64,000 nucleotides of DNA from Cystobasidiopsis lactophilus (Eukaryota > Basidiomycota > Agaricostilbomycetes > Agaricostilbales > Chionosphaeraceae). The position numbers were made by a program, and so were the translations under genes. Shown here piece after piece: positions 56,696-64,000 of the stretch. The DNA is taken from NCBI GenBank assembly GCA_001599975.1, contig BCIO01000001.1, forward strand, positions 2,828,293-2,892,292, written 5' to 3'. Under the pieces are notes generated by a model that worked only from the letters and a program-made list of their open reading frames with translations, ran no database searches and had not been told where the DNA came from. Within the stretch, counting starts at the first letter, position 1; every line of letters starts with the position of its first letter.

Positions 56696-59600
56696 ATGGA
56701 TCCCTTTGACGACGAGATGTGGCTAGACATGCCAGTTCTCAGGAGCTCCGACCAGGACACCGTTCTGGACGAGGAGGACCGCAAGAGATTCAAATACAGC
56801 GTGCCAGAGCGGCTGCCGGACACGGACGACACGCCCACAGGGCACCAGCCCGTGGCCTCAACTAGTAAAGAGCCGACCGCTGCAGCTCTGGCGTCGAAAC
56901 GGCAAGAGCTGGATGACTACACGCGGCTCGAGCTGGACGAGGACTTGCAGAACGACCAGGTGCACTTGCGGACGGATTTCTTGTTGCACGTCGCCTTCCC
57001 CCTCTTGGGCCTTGAACAAGCTGACTGGCTGACTTGATGAGCAGCGATGGCGAGCAGGAGATGACGCCCTTGTCCCAAATGCAGGCGACCAAGCACCTCC
57101 TCAGCGAGGGCCAGCGTATTGCCTACGTCGGCCTGTGCAAGCTCGTGACCAGAGAGATGGTGCATCGGTTGGAATTGGGCCGCTTCAAAGAGCTGGAGCC
57201 AGCCAAGCAGAGTGCGATCAATTGGGCCAACAAGATCATGGGCCGCCTGTTTCTGCACATGGACGTCAATGCGTCGGGTTAGCCATCCCTCTCGCCCCCG
57301 CTCTCCTCCATTCGCAGATCTGACCGCACTCTTGGAGTTCTAGAGCAACGCATGATCAACCTCTTGGCCGAGCACGGCGTCACGGCCGAAGACCTGGTGC
57401 CGTCGCTGATGGCCACCCACGTCGTCCCGAACCCCGAATACGACCCAGACGAAAGTGGCAGCCAGACCTCAGACGACGACAGGTCAGAGCAAGAAGTGCC
57501 CAAGCCCGTCACTGTGCCGCCGGATCTGCCCCAGTTTGAGGCCGACGAAAGTGCGCCCGCGGACGACAAGGACCCGAATCGCAACCTCATCGAACCCCTG
57601 CCGTCCTCCTTGCCGGGCGTCTCCACATCACTCACATCGTCCGACGAGACCATCACGCTCGACATTCGGTGGACCGTGCTCTGCGACTTGTTTTTGGCGT
57701 TAATTGCAGACTCGGTCTACGATGCCAGGTCGAGGGTGCTCCTCGGTGCAGTGGCAGAAAAACTGGACCTGTCGTGGTCTGATGTCGTGCGCTTTGAGCG
57801 GCGCCTTACCGAAGCGCTCCAGATTCAAGAAGGCGTGTCCGAGAAGGAGAACGAGGATATCATGGAGGATCGGCGCCAAAAGGGCAAGCGGAAGCGGCTG
57901 CTCATGATGGCGGCAGCCGGTGTGGGCGGTGGACTGGTGATCGGCTTGTCTGCCGGACTGCTGGCTCCGTTCATTGGGGCTGGCATTGGCGCGACATTGG
58001 GCTTGGTCGGTGTTTCCGGCACCACGACCTTCCTTGCGGGCACAGGCGGGGCGGCCATCATCACTACTGGTGGCATCCTGAGCGGTGGAACGATCGCAAG
58101 CAAAGGGATGCTGCGACGGACGGCCAGCGTCAAGACCTTCGAGTTTCACCCTTTGCACAACAACAAGCGGGTCACCTGCTACATAACTGTCCCTGGGTGA
58201 GTCTTTCTTTGCCCATACGGGCTGTGCCTCGCAGTGCAGTGCAGTGCATGCCCTCTGACGCTGTGTCGACGAGTTCAGATTCATGCAAGGCTTGCAAGAC
58301 GACGTGCGCTTGCCCTTTTCGGTGCTCGACCCCGTCTTGGGCGACGTTTTCTCGGTTTTGTGGGAGCCAGAGACCATTCTGCAAACCGGCAATGCCCTCA
58401 AGATCCTCACGTCAGAGTTGCTCACGCAGGCTGGCCAGCAGATCCTGGCGGCAACAGTAATGACCGCTCTGATGAGCGCTGTTCAGCTTCCCGTCAGTAA
58501 GCAAAACTCCCTTGACCACCTTTCTGAGGGCAAGGGGCTCATTTAACCCGGTTTCCGCAGTGTTGACCAAGCTGGCCTACCTAATTGACAACCCCTGGTC
58601 AAACGCGCTCGACCGGGCGAAACAAGCAGGCCAGGTTCTGGCTGATGTTTTAGCAAAGCGCAACCTAGGCGTGCGGCCTATAAGCCTCATCGGCTTCTCA
58701 CTTGGCGCCCGCGTGATCTTCTACGCCCTCGCAGAGCTGGCACGGACCAAGAACTTTGGCATCGTGCAAGAAGTGTACCTGTTCGGCGCCTGTGTCACGG
58801 CCTCGAAGAAGCAATGGAAAGAGGTTCGAGGAGTCGTCGCTGGCCGATTTGTTAATTCCTTCGCGACTGTGAGTGGAGTCGCTTGCAGCGTATGACCAGT
58901 GGCGGTGGCCCTGACCACAAGCGTTCCCAGAACGATTGGATTCTCGGCTATCTTTTCCGAGCGAGCACGGGTGGCATGAGCACGGTGGCCGGACTGCGCC
59001 CGGTGGACGGCGTGCCAGACCTGGAAAACGTCGACGTTACGGAATTGGTCGCCGGTCACATGAGCTACCGAGCTCGCATGCCCGTCCTTCTCAAGCATAT
59101 CGGCTTCGCCGTGACCAGCGAGCATTTCGACGAGCCCGAGGAGGACGACGCACTGCGGCCGGATCGCGAGATTCTGACGAAGGAAGAAGAGGAGCGTCGG
59201 AGGGTGGCGAGAGAGCAGAAGAAGACAAAGTCTTCTAGGTGGAAATGGGGCCGGTCGAAATCAGCAACTTCGACAGCCCTCGCCGGGCCAGACGGCGGGC
59301 GGCGGGACTCGGTCGAATCTGCGGCCTCGACAGACAGCCCCGCGCTGTACGATGAAGACCCGACATTGTTCAATCCAGATAAGATCCGGGAAGAGATCGC
59401 AGTCCTAGATCTCGAGCAAGACTCGACTGCTCCCGCCACCACTCTCGACCGGGAGTCCACTGCTACCGCCCAGGTCACTTACGAGCAGGCAGAGCAGCAG
59501 CAGCGTCACGACGAACAGCAGAAACAGGAGATGGCACCGCCAACTCGGCCCGCTGCTACGACCGTCGAGCCAGAAGAAGAGGGGGAAGTCGAAGTCGCTT

Positions 59601-59977
59601 CCCTCGCTGACACGCTGCCAGCGGTGTACTCGGCGTCTGACCACCATGGCCAACTCGCAGAAGTTGTCACTCCATCATATGGCGTACAGACGCCGCCGAC
59701 GCGAGGGGAGATGGTGGCCGAAGAGGCACAAGAGGAGCAGCCGACTTGGCGGGAAGCTGTTTCCGAGCCACCTTCGCCACCCGCCAAATCGCCGGCCGAT
59801 CTTCCTTCTTGGGACAAACCTATCGCACCTCCTGCTCCTACCCAAGACGACGAAGAGCAGCTCTCGCTCAACCCGTTCGCGACCACTGTCATGTTTGGCG
59901 ATTCCGAAGCGTCGTTGACGGTGCCAGACCAGACCTCGCCTACTTGGACCCCTCCAGCCTCCAACCCGTGGTCTTAG
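56696..59977 (+). CDS. TMCO4-like (DUF726) membrane-associated alpha/beta-hydrolase
   Basis: Family of yeast Mil1/YFL034W and animal TMCO4, putative lipase-like proteins of membranes. The start at 56696 gives MDPFDDEMWLDMPVLRSSDQ. EMTPLSQMQATKHLLSEGQR and IAYVGLCKLVTREMVHRLEL begin the conserved part. LDIRWTVLCDLFLALIADSV and YDARSRVLL follow, then a Gly-rich hydrophobic stretch (LLMMAAAGVGGGLVIGLSAG, LLAPFIGAGIGATLGL), the family's membrane hairpin. The hydrolase core includes ISLIGFSLGARVIFYALAEL, where GFSLG is the nucleophile elbow with its Ser. VYLFGACVTASKKQWKEVRG, VAGRFVNSFAT and NDWILGYLFRAST carry further conserved blocks. From about 59130 the tail is long, acidic and Ser/Pro-rich with a Gln/Glu/His coiled stretch, ending at 59977. 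About eight exons. Confidence 0.85.
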
Positions 59978-60196
59978 TGTACTCTTGCCTCCTTGCAATC
60001 AGCAGGAGATCTTCGGTTGAACTAGCCAACCCGACGTTGTGGGCTTGTAATTACCAGCCACCACAACCCTGCCTACAATTTGCAAAGCAGTTCGTTTGAC
60101 TTGCACATCGAAGAAGCGAGGAAGCCTCGAGGAAGCCTCATTTGCCCGCCGAATTCTTTTGCACTCGGTCGTGCATCAGTCGCTAAGCCGCCGACC

Positions 60197-63100
60197 ATGG
60201 ATTATGACGAGTGTCGGTCACTTTGATCCAAGCCGATTGTCTATTCAGACTGATCTTGAAGCCAGTTGGGAACTACATTGGCGCCCTGAGCGACGAAGAG
60301 GAGCAAGAGCAGTATGAAGAGCTGGAGGAGCCCGAGCTCGCCCCCGGGCCCAGCTCAGCTGGCGGCAACGGGCTGGCCGAGCCATTGGAAGGGTTTGATG
60401 AGGATGCAGAGATGGAAGAAGCCGGTCAGTGCTGTTTGCTTAGGGCGAGAACGCAACCGGGCTGGGGCTTATGCGAAAAGTTCACGACAGAGCCATCCAC
60501 CTCCCAAGCCATCGTCTTACACGAAGACAAGCGGTACTACTCTTCAGCCATCGACACGTATGGCGAAGACGTCGAAGCTCTCGTCCAGGAGGAGGACGCC
60601 CAGCCGCTAACGGAACCCATCATCGCACCCGTGAAGAAGCGCACTTTTCGGCTGGTCAGCAAGGACGAGGAGGGCCCGCCGACACGATACGACAAGGGAT
60701 TCCTGGTGGAGCTCATGTCATACCAAGAGGGCGTGCGCAACGTCTGTGTTGTTGGACATTTGCACCACGGCAAAACAGCGTTGATGGACATGCTCGTCTA
60801 CGAAACGCACCAGATGGACTGGAACGTCGACAAGCAGGTGCGTTGGAGCATCTAGATTGCATGCGCCCTGTTGCTAACAGGCGCATGTCACAGCTGCGCT
60901 ATACGGACCCCCATGTTTTGGCGCAAGCTCGCGGCATCTCGCTCAAGTCAACACCCATGTCCATGGTGTTGCCATCTTCCAAAGGCAAGAGCTATGTCGT
61001 GAACATGATCGACACCCCAGGGCATGTCAACTTCTTGGTGCGTTCAGCCTTGCTGGCAGCTTTCAATTTTGGCGGAGCCCGGGTTGAGCTGCTTTGACTC
61101 TCCGCAGGACGAGGTTGCCAGCGCCGTGCGACTCTCTGATGGAGCAGTGCTGGTCGTTGATGTGGTCGAGGGCGTCATGGCTACGGCCGAGTATGTGATC
61201 CGGCACTTGCTCGCGCAAAAGCTGCCGATCGTGCTTGTGCTGAACAAGGTCGACCGTCTCATCCTCGAGCTGCGCCTGCCGCCGTCCGACGCCTACTACA
61301 AGCTCAAGCAGACCATCGAAGAAGTGAACACGGTCATTTCTAGCATCGACCCCGACCCCAAGCTCCGCCTGAGTCCTGAGCTGGGCAACGTCGCCTTTGC
61401 CAGCACAGATATGGGGTGGTGCTTTACCCTTAGAAGCTTCGCCAAGATGTACAAGGACACATATGGTCAGGCGCCTTCAAGGTCTTGGGGGTTTGGGTCA
61501 CAATGCTCAGACGGCGGGCTGCCTTCTTGCAGGTTCAGTGGACGTGGCCGACTTTGCGCTTCGCCTGTGGGGCAACATCTACTACACCCCAGAGACACGG
61601 AAGTTTTCTAGGAAGGAGTCCATGGACGGCGATTCGAAGCGCTCCTTCCTGCACTTCGTTCTCGAGCCAATCTACAAGCTCTACACGCAGGTAGGCTCGT
61701 CCGGATCACATTTTGCCGCTTTCAGTTGACCCGACAACTTTGCATTCCCAAGGTTCTGAGTGCGGACCAGGAAACGCTTAAGCGCACATTGAAGACGCTC
61801 GGCATAGTGCTCAAGCCGCAGCACTACAAGCTGGACGTCAAGCCTCTGCTCAAGCTGGTCCTCTTCGAGTTCTTCAATGGGGCTTCCTCAACTGGACTCG
61901 TGGACATGATTGCTGAGCACATCCCGAATCCGCTAGAGGCTGCCGCGCTGAAGGTGGGCTCACGCGCTCGCTGACTCTGCCACTGTGCTCACGTCGCGTC
62001 TTGCTTCAGACCGAAACCATTTACACCGGCCCGATGGGGTCTAGCATCGCTACTTCCATGTCAAAATGCGATCCCGACGGCCCTTTGGTCATTCATGCCA
62101 CCAAGCTTTATCCTTCCGGAGATGCGCAAGAGTTTCACGCCTTTGGCAGAGTGCTCAGTGGCACAGTGCGCCGCGGGATGCAAGTCAAGGTCCTCGGCGA
62201 GGGCTACTCGTTGGACGACGAGGAAGACATGACCGTCCAGACCGTCGAGCACGTCTGGGTGGCAGAAGCCAGGTCGGAGCTCTAAATGTGCCTGGGCATG
62301 GCCAAGTCCTCACGCTGGCTTCTCTTGGCGCAGGTACTCGATTGCCACCGAAGGCATTCCGGCTGGCAACTACTGCCTGCTCGGTGGCGTGGACGCCTCC
62401 ATCACGAAAACTGCCACTTTGGTGGGGGCCGACGTCAAGGACGACCTCTACATTTGCCGTCCTATCCAGCACATCACCCAGTCCGTCCTCAAGATTGCCG
62501 TCGAGCCGGTTAACCCCTCCGAACTGCCCAAAATGCTGGAAGGCCTGCGCAAGATCAACAAGACGTACCCGCTGAGCGAGATCAAGGTTGAAGAATCTGG
62601 CGAGCATGTCATCATCGGAACGGGCGAGCTCTACCTCGACTCCGTCATGCACGACTTGCGCCGGATGTTTGCCGAGATCGAGGTCAAACTCAGCGACCCC
62701 GTCACCAAATTCATGGAAACAGTCGTGGAGACCTCGGCGCTCAAGTGCTATGCCGAAACACCAAACAAAAAGTGAGCCCGCCCGGTCGTCTCTGGGCCGC
62801 GGAACAGGAACCGGTGCTGAGAGGAATTGCCGCAGGAACAAGATCACCATGATCGCCGAGCCCTTGGAGAAAGGAATTGCGCAGGACATCGAGCAGGGCA
62901 AGGTGTCCGTCAAGAAGATGTCGACTAAGCAGCTGGGTAACCACTTCCAAGAGCGTTACCAGTGGGACTTGTTGGCTTCGAGGTCCATTTGGGCGTTTGG
63001 CCCTGACGACCAAGGCCCGAACATCCTGGTAGACGACACGCTTCCTTCAGAGGTCGACAAATCAGCCCTGCGAACGGTCAAAGAGTTTGTCAAGCAGGGC

Positions 63101-63832
63101 TTCCAATGGGCGACGCGCGAAGGCCCCTTGTGCGATGAACGTGAGTAATCTTTCGCCTGTTGGGCTCTTATCCTATCTAAAGGCGCACTGGTGGGCATAC
63201 TCAGCCATCCGAAATGTGAAGTTCCGACTGTTGGACTCAGTGCTGGCGTCGGAAGCCATCTACCGCGGAGGCGGCCAGGTCATTCCCACCGCGCGCCGAG
63301 TTTGCTATTCGTCCTTCCTCACGGCCACGCCTCGCATCATGGAGCCCGTCTATTACGTTGAGGTGCAAGCGCCCGCGGACGCCATTGCGACCGTCTACGA
63401 GGTCCTGGCACGGCGGCGTGGGCACGTCACCCAAGATATCCCGAAACCCGGCAGTCCGCTGTACACCGTCAAAGCCTACATCCCTGTCATCGACGCCAAT
63501 GGATTCGAATCGGACCTGCGAGCAGCCACGCAAGGACAGGCTTTTTGCATGCAAATCTTCGAGTCGGTCCTCCCTCAGGAACAACCCGTTCTTATCGTGA
63601 ACTGACGCATGCGTTTTCTTTCAGTCACTGGTCCATCGTTCCTGGTGATCCTACAGACAAGACGATCAAGCTCTTGCCCTTGGAGCCGTCACCAGCGCCT
63701 CATCTCGCCCGCGACTTTGTGCTGAAGACGCGACGGAGAAAGGGCTTGCCAGACGATCTGTCGGTCGGCAAGTACTTAGAGTCGGATACCCTCGTGGCCC
63801 TGGCCGGCAGCGACCTCGACGTTTTGCTGTAA
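60197..63832 (+). CDS. SNU114: U5 snRNP GTPase Snu114 (EFTUD2)
   Basis: EF-2-like GTPase that controls spliceosome activation and disassembly with Brr2 and Prp8. The first exon is MDYD plus two bases (60197), then a GTGTCG intron and [20 protein letters not shown], the acidic N-terminus typical of Snu114 and absent from EF-2. The G domain has [20 protein letters not shown] (G1), [11 protein letters not shown] (G3) and [20 protein letters not shown] (G4). [31 protein letters not shown] and [20 protein letters not shown] mark domain [22 protein letters not shown], and after two introns [20 protein letters not shown] and [20 protein letters not shown], mark domains III to V. It ends at 63832. 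About twelve exons; the two-residue uncertainty at the first join does not alter the call. Confidence 0.95.
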
Positions 63833-63927
63833 TTGCAGGCAGCGGGGAAGGGATTAAAAATTGCAACACAGGCCAGAGCCTTTCAAATGTACACGCTCCC
63901 TCGGACAGACGGCCAGCGAAGGCCAGC

Positions 63928-64000
63928 TCAGCGCACAAAGCCGTAACGCTTGAGCTCGTCTCTGACATCTCGCATGTGGTCGATCCGCCCTTTGGCCAAC
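63928..64000 (-). CDS. C-terminal end of an unidentified protein, cut by the window edge
   Basis: On the minus strand the last bases read LAKGRIDHMRDVRDELKRYG FVR and a stop at 63928-63930. The frame is open to the edge and the residues are helical and charged. Too short to name. Confidence 0.4.
   Translation of the reverse strand, partial: LAKGRIDHMRDVRDELKRYGFVR

Noticed and set aside
60537-60791. Minus-strand frame opposite SNU114
   Set aside because: Shadow frame; the plus frame holds the G1 motif and flanking conserved sequence.
1-64000. tRNA, rRNA, CRISPR, phage or LTR-type element
   Set aside because: Looked for cloverleaf B-box patterns, repeat-spacer arrays, and reverse transcriptase, integrase, capsid or transposase motifs on both strands; none found.

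Overview
The window is nuclear DNA of a filamentous or yeast-like fungus, most probably a basidiomycete. The evidence is a Zn(II)2Cys6 regulator, fungal forms of SEC14, VAM7, DSK2, the SIN protein Cdc14 and a GVP36-type BAR protein, and genes cut by many short introns (about 40-80 bases, GT-AG, usually with CTGAC or CTAAC near the 3' end). The DNA is moderately GC-rich and gene-dense. No tRNA, rRNA, CRISPR, phage or complete transposon was seen. Exon boundaries were read by eye, so gene ends are firmer than internal splice sites.

Layout. 1-1.2 kb is a gene-free repeat patch with microsatellite-tailed copies. 1.2-10.1 kb is a minus-strand run: an LtrA-like membrane protein, an unrecognised protein, TEL2 and CCT3. 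Then come ATG101 and DSK2 (plus), VAM7 (minus), and a long P5B-type ATPase followed by the small KSH1 gene (plus). SMC2 fills 20.6-25.0 kb on the minus strand. 25.2-32.4 kb is the least conserved part: four predicted proteins that I do not recognise (two small Gly/Tyr-rich, one GPI-anchor-like, one proline-rich coiled coil) plus an aldo-keto reductase. 33.1-48.7 kb holds a GVP36-like BAR protein, an annexin, PNC1, SIN Cdc14, a pterin dehydratase, SEC14, eIF3d, ALG9 and a zinc-cluster regulator. 49.0-63.8 kb is mainly a plus-strand run: SEC10, a RIX1/PELP1-like protein, a TMCO4/DUF726 protein and SNU114, with one unrecognised minus-strand gene. The C-terminus of one more minus-strand gene lies at the right edge.

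Most genes are housekeeping and do not form a pathway cluster. Loose themes are membrane traffic (VAM7, KSH1, GVP36, SEC14, SEC10, annexin), chromosome and PIKK biology (TEL2, SMC2), protein folding and turnover (CCT3, DSK2, ATG101), and RNA or ribosome work (eIF3d, RIX1-like, SNU114). The striking trait is compactness. Seven divergent gene pairs are separated by 18 to about 130 bases between start codons, and one convergent pair overlaps within coding sequence. I did not find a clear new multi-gene system; the orphan-rich 25-32 kb block is the best candidate for undescribed biology.
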